Assembly (NCBI RefSeq): GCF_023228785.1
Contig: NZ_JALOAN010000002.1
Location: 1 to 64,000 of the forward strand
Origin: Sulfurimonas sp.
GTDB lineage: Bacteria > Campylobacterota > Campylobacteria > Campylobacterales > Sulfurimonadaceae
Reading direction: 5' to 3'
Length of the DNA stretch: 64,000 nucleotides
Made by a program: the position numbers and the translations under genes. This document shows, piece after piece, positions 7,381 through 15,284 of the stretch. Each line of letters starts with the position of its first letter. Position 1 is the stretch's first letter. Under the pieces are notes generated by a model. That model did not search any database and was not told where the DNA came from. It saw only the letters and a list, made by a program, of their open reading frames with translations.

Positions 7381-9485
7381 GATTAAAAAGACTAATCTCC
7401 TTAGTTATAGGATTGGGGATTATTTCCTCTATCGCTATTATATATTTTTATATCATACAAAAAGACTTTACAAAGCAACATAGAGAGTTTCTTCTTAGTC
7501 TAAACACATTTAAAAGTGCTCATATAGACTTAGAACACCAAATACTTCAAAGTTCCATATATTCGTACCACAACCAAGATGAGATGGCAAAAAATATTAG
7601 CTCACTTGAGAACGAGTATAATATTCTCTTAGAGTCCAAAATCTTAAAAGACAAAACATATACAAAAGTTAAAAAAGATCTTCAAGGGCTTCAAAAAGGC
7701 TTAAAACAACATATAAGAAACACTCAAAACTATCTCATGTTAAACGCTAGTATAAAAAACTCGCTTGTTTTTTTGAGTAACTTTATAGAAGAAGCAAACT
7801 TTTTACAAGAAGAAAATAGAGATTTATTTAAAGATTCGTGGCGTATCTTAAAGAACTTCAATGATGCAAAATTAATGCAAGATATAGACTATATAAATCA
7901 CAACAGTTTTTTGCTAAGTTCAAATTTAAAAGATGAAAAAGCACAAAACTTTATCAGTAGTTTTAATCTCCATTCAAACTTTCTTATAAAAAACTATCCA
8001 CCATATATACAAACAACTAAAAATATCCTTGGCGATAATATAAAAGAGAAACTAGAAGAGATAAAAAAGGAGTTTTCTAAGCTTGCTTTAGGCGATTTTA
8101 AGGCGCTAGATATATTTGCATCTATCCTCTTTAGCGTCTTTATCTTCTCCTTGCTTTTTATCATTATACTTTTTTTAAAATACCTAAGAGAGAACAAAAA
8201 ACTTCAAAAAACTACCGCTTCACTAGAGTATTCTCTAACTCACGATCACTTAACAGGACTAAGAAGTAGAGCTGCGTTTGAAGAAAAACTACAAGGAACT
8301 GCTAAACCTCATCTACTATTAGCAAATGTTGATTCCTTTAAATGTATCAACGATATTTATGGAAACGATGTAGGAAATATCGTTCTTCAAGAGTTAGCAA
8401 GTATTATAAAAACTGAGTTTAGTGATATAAAAAATGCTTCTGTTTATCGTTTAGGAGGAGATGAATTTGGAGTACTCTTTGATGATATAAAAAGCCAAGA
8501 TGCTTTTGATCTTGCTATAGAATTAGAAAAAAAGATATCTGAGTATAATTTTTTAATATATGAACTCTCTTTGCATCTAAGAGTAAGCATCGCTAGTAAC
8601 TTCATAGCACCTATACTAGAAAACACAGATCTAGCCTTAAAACATCTCAAACAAGACTATACAACTAGAGTTTTAGAATACAAAGAAGACCTAAATCTAA
8701 AAACTAATGTAGAAGAAAATATGACTATAATAGAACATATAAAACTAGCTATAAAAAACAACAATATCATCCCATATTTTCAACCTATAGTAAATCTTAA
8801 AACAAACAAAATAGAAAAATATGAAGCGCTTGTTAGACTAAGACTTACAGATGGAATGATTTTGGAACCCTTTAAGTTTTTAGAGATCTCTAAAAAAAGT
8901 TCTTACTACCACTACATAACAAAGGCGATGATAGAAAAAACATTAGAGATGGCAAAAGAGTTTCCTCAGTACAGATTTTCTATAAATATCTCGATGATTG
9001 ATATCCTAGATGCAAAGTTACTAAAAATGCTTTGCGATACTTTAAAAGCAAATCCTGAGGTAGCAAATAGACTTGATATTGAGCTACTAGAATCAGAAAA
9101 TTTGCAAAATATAGAAGCGGTTCAAGACTTTATTAGCAGTGTTCAAAAGTATGGATCTAAAGTGCTTTTAGATGATTTTGGAACAGGTTATTCCAACTTC
9201 TCATATTTCTCTAACTTAGATATAGATCTCATAAAGATAGATGGTTCTATTGTTCGTGAGATAGAAAAAGATAAAAGAAAATTGCATATGCTAAAGAGTA
9301 TTCATAGCTTCTCAAACGGAATGAATATGAAAAATGTGGCTGAATTTGTTGAAAATAAAGAAGTAGCAGATCTGCTCCATGAAGTAGGTGTCGAGTACGC
9401 TCAAGGGTATTACTTTGGCAAACCTCTTGAGCGTCCTCTTGATAGTGACGAAGTTTTAAAATTGAACCCTCTGATTAATCTATAA
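7377..9485 (+). CDS. Membrane-bound GGDEF-EAL cyclic-di-GMP protein
   Basis: Probable cyclic-di-GMP synthase and/or phosphodiesterase. Transmembrane helices at about 7-27 and 246-270 enclose a helical periplasmic sensor region. A GGDEF domain (motif intact at 360-364, no upstream RxxD inhibitory site) and an EAL domain (EAL at 483-485, DDFGTGYSN later) follow, 702 residues in total. The start overlaps the peroxidase stop (ATGA), suggesting redox- or peroxide-linked signalling. The last eight residues (KLNPLINL) and the stop codon are encoded by the left end of an interspersed repeat element (9460-9710), so the native C-terminus has probably been replaced. Confidence 0.93.
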   Translation: MRLKRLISLVIGLGIISSIAIIYFYIIQKDFTKQHREFLLSLNTFKSAHIDLEHQILQSSIYSYHNQDEMAKNISSLENEYNILLESKILKDKTYTKVKKDLQGLQKGLKQHIRNTQNYLMLNASIKNSLVFLSNFIEEANFLQEENRDLFKDSWRILKNFNDAKLMQDIDYINHNSFLLSSNLKDEKAQNFISSFNLHSNFLIKNYPPYIQTTKNILGDNIKEKLEEIKKEFSKLALGDFKALDIFASILFSVFIFSLLFIIILFLKYLRENKKLQKTTASLEYSLTHDHLTGLRSRAAFEEKLQGTAKPHLLLANVDSFKCINDIYGNDVGNIVLQELASIIKTEFSDIKNASVYRLGGDEFGVLFDDIKSQDAFDLAIELEKKISEYNFLIYELSLHLRVSIASNFIAPILENTDLALKHLKQDYTTRVLEYKEDLNLKTNVEENMTIIEHIKLAIKNNNIIPYFQPIVNLKTNKIEKYEALVRLRLTDGMILEPFKFLEISKKSSYYHYITKAMIEKTLEMAKEFPQYRFSINISMIDILDAKLLKMLCDTLKANPEVANRLDIELLESENLQNIEAVQDFISSVQKYGSKVLLDDFGTGYSNFSYFSNLDIDLIKIDGSIVREIEKDKRKLHMLKSIHSFSNGMNMKNVAEFVENKEVADLLHEVGVEYAQGYYFGKPLERPLDSDEVLKLNPLINL

Positions 9486-9710
9486 ACTAGATTCCGTGTC
9501 AAGCACGGAATGACGGGACACGCATCATCCCGAACAAACAAAACCATCATCCCGAACAAACAAAACCATCATCCCGAACAAACAAAACCATCATCCTCAA
9601 CAAACAAAACTGTCTTCTTGAACAAGCAAACCGTCATCCTGAACAAACAAAACTGTCATCCCGAACAAACGAACCGTCATCCTGAACTTGATTCAGGATC
9701 CAACTCAATT
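9460..9710 (+). repeat. MITE/BIME-like element, copy 1 (7 internal units)
   Basis: About 251 bp. The left end AATTGAACCCTCTGATTAAT leads to hairpin A (ATTCCGTG-TCAAG-CACGGAAT, 9491-9511). A tandem array at 9524-9675 has seven units of 21-22 nt, the first three exactly identical. Hairpin B (ATCCTGAA-CTTGA-TTCAGGAT, from 9678) and CAACTCAATT close the element. Other copies lie at 22249, 25069 and 56013. The left end encodes the last codons of the GGDEF-EAL gene, and the right end touches the stop codon of the opposing hemerythrin-like gene. The right end lacks the AATTGTTTRGAGC segment of the other copies. Confidence 0.85.
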
Positions 9711-10143
9711 ATCTTTCTTCTAAAGAAATGTATAGATTATTTTCTTCAAACTCTATTCTTTGAGCTAAAACACCAACTATCTTATTAAAAGTATCAAAAA
9801 AATTCTTATCTAATTTTGCATTTTCTTGTGTGTATTCTCTTAAAAAAGTCAATAGTGCAGATTTTGTATCTCTAAATGTTTTTGTAAATTCGTTGATCAA
9901 ACTTCTCATTTCATCCTCTTGGTTTTTCTCTTCTCGAAGCAGCTTATTTAACTCTATATCCTCTTTCATCAAATGTTCTAGAGCTATTTTCCGTAAAACT
10001 ATAAGCTCTCTTCTTACACTATTTTTATCATCTAAAGAGTAAGCATTAATAACTTTTTGTGCAGCATTAACAATCTCTTTATGCTCACGCTTCCACAGTT
10101 TAACAAGTTTTTGATTTTTTGAACAAAAGAGTGAAAAAAACAT
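9709..10143 (-). CDS. Hemerythrin-like (HHE) protein
   Basis: A 144-residue, mostly helical protein resembling the HHE cation-binding four-helix bundles that hold a di-iron site and bind O2 or NO. Visible candidate ligands are His21 (KREHKE), His57 and Glu61 (LEHLMKEDIE) and a Glu-rich EFEENNL near the end. Several canonical histidines are not evident, so it may be divergent or degenerate. I start at the ATG at 10143 because TAGGG lies 6-10 bases upstream; an ATG at 10164 without a ribosome-binding site is the alternative. Its stop codon abuts the repeat element at 9460-9710. Confidence 0.65.
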   Translation of the reverse strand: MFFSLFCSKNQKLVKLWKREHKEIVNAAQKVINAYSLDDKNSVRRELIVLRKIALEHLMKEDIELNKLLREEKNQEDEMRSLINEFTKTFRDTKSALLTFLREYTQENAKLDKNFFDTFNKIVGVLAQRIEFEENNLYISLEER

Positions 10144-10221
10144 AAATAACCCTAGTATTGACATAAATTTATAACATTATATCATATTTTATTATTTAGG
10201 AAATTATAGTTGTTAGAGGGT

Positions 10222-10262
10222 TTACTGCTTCAATCAAACTCCATAGAATAACGAAGCAGTAA
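10222..10262. terminator. Hairpin downstream of maeB
   Basis: A perfect ten-base-pair inverted repeat (TTACTGCTTC / GAAGCAGTAA, 21-nt loop) lies 5 bases after the maeB stop codon. There is no T-run on the minus strand, so it may be a Rho-independent terminator lacking a tail, or a 3'-end stabiliser. Confidence 0.45.
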
Positions 10263-10267
10263 TCTGA

Positions 10268-11533
10268 TTATTGTAATATTTTAGCAAGCTCTTTTTTGTA
10301 AGCTTCTATATCAAAGTTTTGCATTTGTGATGAACCGCTATCTATGGCAGCAAGGGCTACTGCACTAGAGATCTCAACTATAAGTCTCTTATCAAATGGT
10401 TTAGGGATTATGTAATCTCTACCAAATTTAATCTCTTTGCCGTAAAGTTCACAAACATCTTTTGGAACTTTTTGACGAGCTAGCTTTGCTAGTGCATATG
10501 CTGCTGCTAGTTTCATCTCATTATTTATCTTTTTTGCTCTTACATCCATAGCTCCTCTAAAGATAAATGGAAAACCTAAAACATTGTTGATCTGGTTATC
10601 AAAATCGCTTCGCCCAGTTGCGACTATGGCATCTTCCCTAGCATCTAGTATGTCCTGAGGAAAGATTTCAGGAGTAGGGTTTGCAAGTGTAAAAATTATA
10701 GGTTGTGGAGCCATTGACATAACATCTTCGATGGTAAATGTTCCAGGTCTTGATAAGCCCACAACAACATCAGCACAAGCGAAGATTTCCGCGTGAGTCA
10801 TATATCCAGCAGCACAAAACTCTCTTTTATAGTCATTTAAATCACTTCTACCATTATGAATAACACCTTTAGAGTCAAGCATATAGATCTCTCTTGCACC
10901 CAAAAGTCTATATAGTCTTGCACATGATATTGCAGCGGCTCCAGCACCAACTACAACTATCTTTAAGTCTTCTATTTTTCTACGAGTTACTTCACAAGCG
11001 TTTATGATACCCGCGGCAGATATTACAGCAGTTCCGTGCTGATCATCATGCATAACTGGAATATCTAACTCTTCAACTAAACGTCTCTCTATCTCAAAAC
11101 ACTCTGGAGCTTTTATATCTTCTAAGTTTATTCCACCAAAAGTTGGAGCTATGGCAGTTACAACTGAACAAAATCTATCTATGCTCTGTGTATCAACTTC
11201 TATATCAAAACAATCAAGTCCTGAAAAGCTCTTAAATAAAACACTCTTTCCTTCCATAACAGGTTTAGATGCTAAAGCTCCGATATTGCCAAGTCCTAAA
11301 ACAGCAGTTCCATTTGTGATAACTCCAACAAGATTCTTTTTTGAAGTATATCTATAAGCATCATCTGGATTTTCTTCTATCTTAAGACAAGGGATAGCGA
11401 CACCTGGTGTGTATGCAAGTGATAAGTCTTTTTGAGTAAGAAGTGGTTTTGTAGTCTCTACTGATAACTTTCCAGGCTTTGGAAATTCATGATAATCAAG
11501 TGCTTCTTGATCTTTAGCGGATATTTTAGGCAT
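10268..11533 (-). CDS. maeB: NAD(P)-dependent malic enzyme (short form)
   Basis: Oxidatively decarboxylates malate to pyruvate. The 421-residue cytosolic protein has the malic N-terminal domain (SLAYTPGVA, about 38-46; NGTAVLGLGNIGALASKPVMEGK split near 75-95). The NAD-binding domain follows with GAGAAAISCARL (about 197-208) and MHDDQHGTAV. It lacks the phosphotransacetylase-like C-terminal domain of long MaeB enzymes. In autotrophic Campylobacterota such enzymes serve anaplerotic interconversion of C3 and C4 acids. It is monocistronic as far as the spacing shows. Confidence 0.94.
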   Translation of the reverse strand: MPKISAKDQEALDYHEFPKPGKLSVETTKPLLTQKDLSLAYTPGVAIPCLKIEENPDDAYRYTSKKNLVGVITNGTAVLGLGNIGALASKPVMEGKSVLFKSFSGLDCFDIEVDTQSIDRFCSVVTAIAPTFGGINLEDIKAPECFEIERRLVEELDIPVMHDDQHGTAVISAAGIINACEVTRRKIEDLKIVVVGAGAAAISCARLYRLLGAREIYMLDSKGVIHNGRSDLNDYKREFCAAGYMTHAEIFACADVVVGLSRPGTFTIEDVMSMAPQPIIFTLANPTPEIFPQDILDAREDAIVATGRSDFDNQINNVLGFPFIFRGAMDVRAKKINNEMKLAAAYALAKLARQKVPKDVCELYGKEIKFGRDYIIPKPFDKRLIVEISSAVALAAIDSGSSQMQNFDIEAYKKELAKILQ

Positions 11534-11736
11534 AAGAAATATTCCTTTATTTTATTTTGCGAAATTATAACTTTATATAAATTTACTTATACTTATTTTT
11601 GTTTAGTTCTTTATCTTTGTATTAGCTACTTATATTTTTTAAAGTTTATTTTTGAAAAATTTGTGGAATATCTAGTCATCCTCTTTAGAAAAAAGAGTGT
11701 GACTTTAAACTTCGCATTTTTTGAAGTATTTATGTT

Positions 11737-12141
11737 TTAGTAAGAGCGGATTCGGATATGACAAGAGGTGCATTGTCTAATTATCTGAGTGTAGTTATCT
11801 AAAGCATCATCTAAGTTGTCTGCATCTATAGATAGAACTAAATCATCAGCATACATCTCTATCATTCTTGCTCTTTTGTTAGCAAACTTATCTGCTTCTT
11901 GCTTGCCATCTGGTAGATACTTTGATGCATCTGCGGATTCTAAAATAGCTAGTTTAGTTTTTAACTTTTTTACGCCCTCTTTCATCATGATAGGCTTTGC
12001 ATAAAAACCACCTTTTTGTATCAACTCTACAGCCAAAAGCATTTCACGCATATCTGAAGCTAGTTGCGCTTTTTCTTCAGCATTAGCGAACAAAGACGTA
12101 CTAAGAAGTAAAATTGCAATTGTTGTTATGATTTTTTTCAC
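11737..12141 (-). CDS. Periplasmic monoheme cytochrome c with C-terminal heme site
   Basis: A 134-residue exported protein with a clear Sec signal peptide (MKKIITTIAILLLSTSLFANA). It has a long helical body and a single heme-binding CTSCH at 124-128, only six residues from the C-terminus. That is the layout of cytochrome c prime and c-556 four-helix bundles. It is the last gene of a three-gene redox operon, 9 bases after the Rieske gene. It probably accepts electrons from, or passes them on for, the flavoprotein/Rieske pair. The axial sixth ligand cannot be assigned by eye. Confidence 0.85.
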   Translation of the reverse strand: MKKIITTIAILLLSTSLFANAEEKAQLASDMREMLLAVELIQKGGFYAKPIMMKEGVKKLKTKLAILESADASKYLPDGKQEADKFANKRARMIEMYADDLVLSIDADNLDDALDNYTQIIRQCTSCHIRIRSY

Positions 12142-12150
12142 ATTATGTCC

Positions 12151-12876
12151 TTAATATTGAATTATCTCTTTAGTGTACTGAGTCAGCTCAACCATAGTAG
12201 CACTCTCTTTTACTTTTTTCTTAGCCTCTCTTCTACCCTCATAATATTTTTTAAATTCAGGTTTAAAAGCTTTAAAGTACTCATGAAATTTATCTGGACC
12301 AAGTACACCAACTGCATAGATAGTGTCATCATCTGCAATCTCTAAAACTACAGATGCAAGAGGTGCAGATGCTGGTCCTGATATATTTTTACAGCCTTCT
12401 TTAGCTTCAAAACTAGATAGATGAGATGAACAAACCATCACACCACCATGATCACATGCCATAGTTTTTTTATCTTTTTGTACATATTGCAAAAAACTAT
12501 CATCAGGAGTAGGATGAGCTAACTGATGAGAACAAATAGCACTATAAGCAACAACTGTACGCTCTTTACCAACTCCACCCTTCCAAATATACTCTTCACC
12601 ATCGTCAGATTTTAATTTTACATCTTTTGCTGTACTATCTTCTAAGTCTAAAAGAATAGTTGGTGTACTTACATAAGGATAATTAAAAACATAGTTTGTC
12701 TCTTTTTTTAAATCAGCAAGCTTTATAGGTGTGCCTTGAGCATTTAAGAGTTGCACTTTTTCATATGACTCATAAAGACCAGTACTAGCATATAATCTAC
12801 CAGTTATAGTTGATGGAGAGATTGCCACTAAAGCACCTGTAGCTCCCACTACGCGTAAAAAATTTCTTCTATCCAT
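12151..12876 (-). CDS. Tat-exported Rieske-type iron-sulfur protein
   Basis: A 241-residue periplasmic or membrane-anchored [2Fe-2S] protein. The start at 12876 gives a classic twin-arginine leader MDRRNFLRVVGATGALVA with AAAGGA upstream; an in-frame ATG at 12912 would place the signal internally. Rieske ligands appear as C-S-H (residues 115-117) and C-S-S-H followed by LSSF (149-152). Spacing between the two is longer than in bc1-type Rieske proteins, with an extra C-D-H-G-G in between. The surrounding genes are a sulfide-dehydrogenase-type flavoprotein and a c-type cytochrome, with no cytochrome b gene. It is probably an electron-transfer module, not part of a bc1 complex. Confidence 0.85.
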   Translation of the reverse strand: MDRRNFLRVVGATGALVAISPSTITGRLYASTGLYESYEKVQLLNAQGTPIKLADLKKETNYVFNYPYVSTPTILLDLEDSTAKDVKLKSDDGEEYIWKGGVGKERTVVAYSAICSHQLAHPTPDDSFLQYVQKDKKTMACDHGGVMVCSSHLSSFEAKEGCKNISGPASAPLASVVLEIADDDTIYAVGVLGPDKFHEYFKAFKPEFKKYYEGRREAKKKVKESATMVELTQYTKEIIQY

Positions 12877-12914
12877 TTTATCTATTTTCCTTTGATTTAA
12901 GTTATTTATCAAGA

Positions 12915-12938
12915 CCCTCTCTTAAAAAAGAGAAGGGG
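12915..12938 (-). promoter_or_regulatory. Intercistronic hairpin between the flavoprotein and Rieske genes
   Basis: CCC-TCTCTT pairs with AAGAGA-GGG with one bulged base across an AAAA loop, about nine base pairs, in the gap between the two genes. No T-run follows on the minus strand. It may be an mRNA processing or stability site that sets the ratio of the flavoprotein to downstream carriers. Confidence 0.35.
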
Positions 12939-12950
12939 CTTTAAAATGAC

Positions 12951-14333
12951 TTATGCGAATAAATCTCTCATAATTCCGCCGTACCAGTCACGAGTTGCTT
13001 TGGCAGTCGCACTTGAACGGTATATACCACTTGGAGCTTTAGGTACATGACCTGCACCTTTGATAAGAGACCCATCCCAGCTAAAGTCGTGAGTAACCAT
13101 AATAGCCTCTTCTGGATTATCACTAACCATAGAGTAACAAACATTTCCAGCTTTAACAGGAGTTTTCTTAACTTCTAGTTCAAAAGCTTTTCCATGTAGT
13201 CTGTGGGCAATTTCATCAGCACACTGCTTACCTGTCCAGTTAGCAGTTTGTCCACTTGGTGGGATACCATGAGCTACAACATCACCAATAGCGTAAACAT
13301 CTTTATCTGTTTTAGTTTGGAATGAACAACCATTCATAACAACTTTTTTAAAGCCATCAGTCGTAGTTTCAACTCCACTCATCTCAACAACAGGACTAGA
13401 AATATTATTAGGGATAAGGTTTAAAACAGAGTATTTAACTGTCTTAACTTTGTATCCTTTATCTTCCATTTCATCTGCAAGATGATATGTTACTGTCTTT
13501 GAAACTGGATCAACATCTTGAATCGTAGCAAAGTCAATATGCTCAACTATATCTGCGTATAAGTCTTTCCATGTTTCTTTAAATGCAGCACCTTTAGATA
13601 CTTTATTTGTAGCATTTAGGATTATAACTTTACCCTCAATACCCTCTTTTTTCATATAAGCTGCTATCATACTTGCACGCTCAAATGGAGCTGGTGGACA
13701 ACGGTATTTTACATCCGATGGAACAGTGATAACAACATTTCCATCTTCCATATCAACAAGTTGACGTTCTAAAATAACATGTTCTTTTCCTGGAATAAGT
13801 GCACCTGGAGCTATACGCTGTATATGCTTGATTTTCTCATCACTCCAATTTGGAAATTGACCTTTATAGTTGTATCCGATACCTGGAGACATAACTAAAA
13901 TCTCATACTCAACTATACCTTTAGTTGTGTGAATCTGCTTAGCAGATCTATCGATACTCGTTACTTCTGCATGAAGCATCTCATAACCATTCGCCTCAAC
14001 TGGTTGAGCATAGTCATGTACCAATGTTCCAAGATTAACTCCAGCTATCTTACCTAGGTAAGTATTGGAAAATGGACAAGACATAAAAGTTTCATTTTTT
14101 TCAATTACTAAAACATCAAAACTTGAATCTCTTTTCTTTAACTCTTTAGCGACAGTTAAGCCACCAAAACCAGCACCGATAACCACTATCTTGTGTTTAC
14201 ATACTTTTTTACCTGCTTTTGAAGCTGATGCTGGTTTAGCACCCTCATTACATCCTGTAACTGTAGCCATTGTTGCTGCTGCTGCAACGCTTAGTGCACC
14301 TAGTTTAAGTGCTTCTCGACGATTCATTTTCAT
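12951..14333 (-). CDS. Flavocytochrome c sulfide dehydrogenase-type flavoprotein (FccB/SoxF-like)
   Basis: A 460-residue exported FAD protein of the sulfide dehydrogenase family, which oxidises sulfide or related sulfur compounds. It carries a twin-arginine leader (NRREALKLGAL, 4-14). VTGC at 25-28 could be a lipobox. The FAD-binding GAGFGG is at 53-58, with C86 in SCPFSNTYL, C211 in YRCPPAPFERAS and C335 in NGCSF; the latter two are candidates for the redox cysteine pair. A YAIGDV FAD motif lies near 346-351. It is the first gene of the flavoprotein-Rieske-cytochrome operon and has GGAG 5 bases before the ATG. The usual FccA diheme partner is not adjacent. Exact substrate unknown. Confidence 0.87.
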   Translation of the reverse strand: MKMNRREALKLGALSVAAAATMATVTGCNEGAKPASASKAGKKVCKHKIVVIGAGFGGLTVAKELKKRDSSFDVLVIEKNETFMSCPFSNTYLGKIAGVNLGTLVHDYAQPVEANGYEMLHAEVTSIDRSAKQIHTTKGIVEYEILVMSPGIGYNYKGQFPNWSDEKIKHIQRIAPGALIPGKEHVILERQLVDMEDGNVVITVPSDVKYRCPPAPFERASMIAAYMKKEGIEGKVIILNATNKVSKGAAFKETWKDLYADIVEHIDFATIQDVDPVSKTVTYHLADEMEDKGYKVKTVKYSVLNLIPNNISSPVVEMSGVETTTDGFKKVVMNGCSFQTKTDKDVYAIGDVVAHGIPPSGQTANWTGKQCADEIAHRLHGKAFELEVKKTPVKAGNVCYSMVSDNPEEAIMVTHDFSWDGSLIKGAGHVPKAPSGIYRSSATAKATRDWYGGIMRDLFA

Positions 14334-14965
14334 TCATTCTCCTTGGTTGATATAAGAAATCCAAATCTTTAGGATATAGACAATACTATACGCTTTAAGA
14401 TTATTAGAAACTTAAATTAGAAAAAAGAATATAAGTAAAACTAATCTTAATTCAATATTAAGTATAAGTTTTGATTATTAAATATACTTTAAAATTAACA
14501 TGTTGTTAAATGTTAAAATATTAAAGTGCCTATTTAACGAACTTTAAATAAAATATGAAACAAATCAACAATAAACTTATCACAATTTACTAGCTTTTTT
14601 AGAGAATGTCGTAATTTGTCAGATATTGACATTATGTGTATATTCGTAACATGATAAGTCTCTAAATCATTATTTTTATTTTCTTTATTCATTGTATCTG
14701 GGCTTTTATGAAAATAAATATTAGTTGTCATACTCTTTTTGTTGTTTAAATCAGCAGTTTTTACATATAGAACTATACTTAGTCTCTCAGCCACTTTTAT
14801 TATTACAGTTGGAATAACAACAGCCCCGAAGCATCTTGGAGAATGCCATTGGTTAGCATTCTTATAGTTCGCGGTTGTGTTTACTTATAAAACACATATT
14901 CTATTGTTTTAGTAAAGATATGTGACAATGTCAGAACAAATTTTATTATCAGATTAAGGTCATTT
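14334..14965. other. 632-bp intergenic region with divergent promoters and a shared hairpin
   Basis: No convincing gene. The stretch is very AT-rich and should hold the promoters of the flavoprotein operon (minus) and of the 14966 gene (plus). One open frame (14534-14794, minus) starts with GTG, lacks a ribosome-binding site and resembles nothing I know. The only distinct structure is at 14825-14876. There an outer imperfect stem (ACAGCCCCGAA / TTCGCGGTTGT) encloses a hairpin sequence also found inverted at 44385-44409. Confidence 0.6.
14837..14861 (+). repeat. 25-nt shared hairpin sequence, copy 1
   Basis: A 25-nt sequence containing GAATGC-CATTGGTTA-GCATTC (six-base-pair stem, 9-nt loop), preceded by TGGA. 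An exact inverted copy lies at 44385-44409 upstream of trxB. The flanks of the two copies differ. Outer flanks here form an additional imperfect stem of about 11 pairs. Confidence 0.7.
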
Positions 14966-15280
14966 ATGAAATCAACTATAAAAAACTCAAGTTCTACTTA
15001 TACAAAAAAAAGAAAGTCTCCTCCTAAAAAAAACGTTATAGATAAAGTTCCGATAAATGAAGTCAAAGAGATGTTTATGGCTTGGTTTAAAAAGCGCAAC
15101 AGTGTTGGTCAAATTATGACAAAACAAGATGTTGTTCAAAATATTTTAGTAAAACTAAATGCCAAACAAAATGATGCATTAGAAGATGCTATGAATGAGT
15201 TAAAAAAAGAGCGGTTTATTGAGGTTAAAGAAGATGGCGTAACATTGGTTTTGACTCAACAGGGATCTGAGTGTTTTTAG
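14966..15280 (+). CDS. Small basic protein, possible winged-helix DNA-binding protein
   Basis: A 104-residue protein with a lysine-rich N-terminus (about 1-30). A C-terminal region (about 33-104) with three helices and a TLVLTQQGSECF strand-like end resembles a winged-helix fold. I do not recognise the family. It ends 4 bases before a dicarboxylate/amino-acid symporter gene and is probably cotranscribed, so it may regulate that transporter. The function is inference from fold-like composition and position only. Confidence 0.6.
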   Translation: MKSTIKNSSSTYTKKRKSPPKKNVIDKVPINEVKEMFMAWFKKRNSVGQIMTKQDVVQNILVKLNAKQNDALEDAMNELKKERFIEVKEDGVTLVLTQQGSECF

Positions 15281-15284
15281 TCCT

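Noticed and set aside
9524..9675. Possible CRISPR array
   Set aside because: Units are contiguous 21-22-nt degenerate copies with no spacers, and the outer parts are hairpins shared with other loci; no cas genes nearby.
9510..9788. Plus-strand open frame of 92 codons across repeat copy 1
   Set aside because: It translates the tandem array into low-complexity repeats, then runs antisense into the hemerythrin-like gene; no ribosome-binding site and no family.
12877..12912. Upstream start for the Rieske gene
   Set aside because: It would put twelve residues before a perfect twin-arginine leader, and the ATG at 12876 has its own ribosome-binding site.
14534..14794. Minus-strand 86-codon open frame in the 632-bp gap
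   Set aside because: GTG start without ribosome-binding site, AT-driven composition, no recognisable motif.
14825..14876. tRNA-like reading of the GGTTAGCAT motif
   Set aside because: No acceptor stem, anticodon arm or T-loop can be folded; only the shared hairpin is supported.
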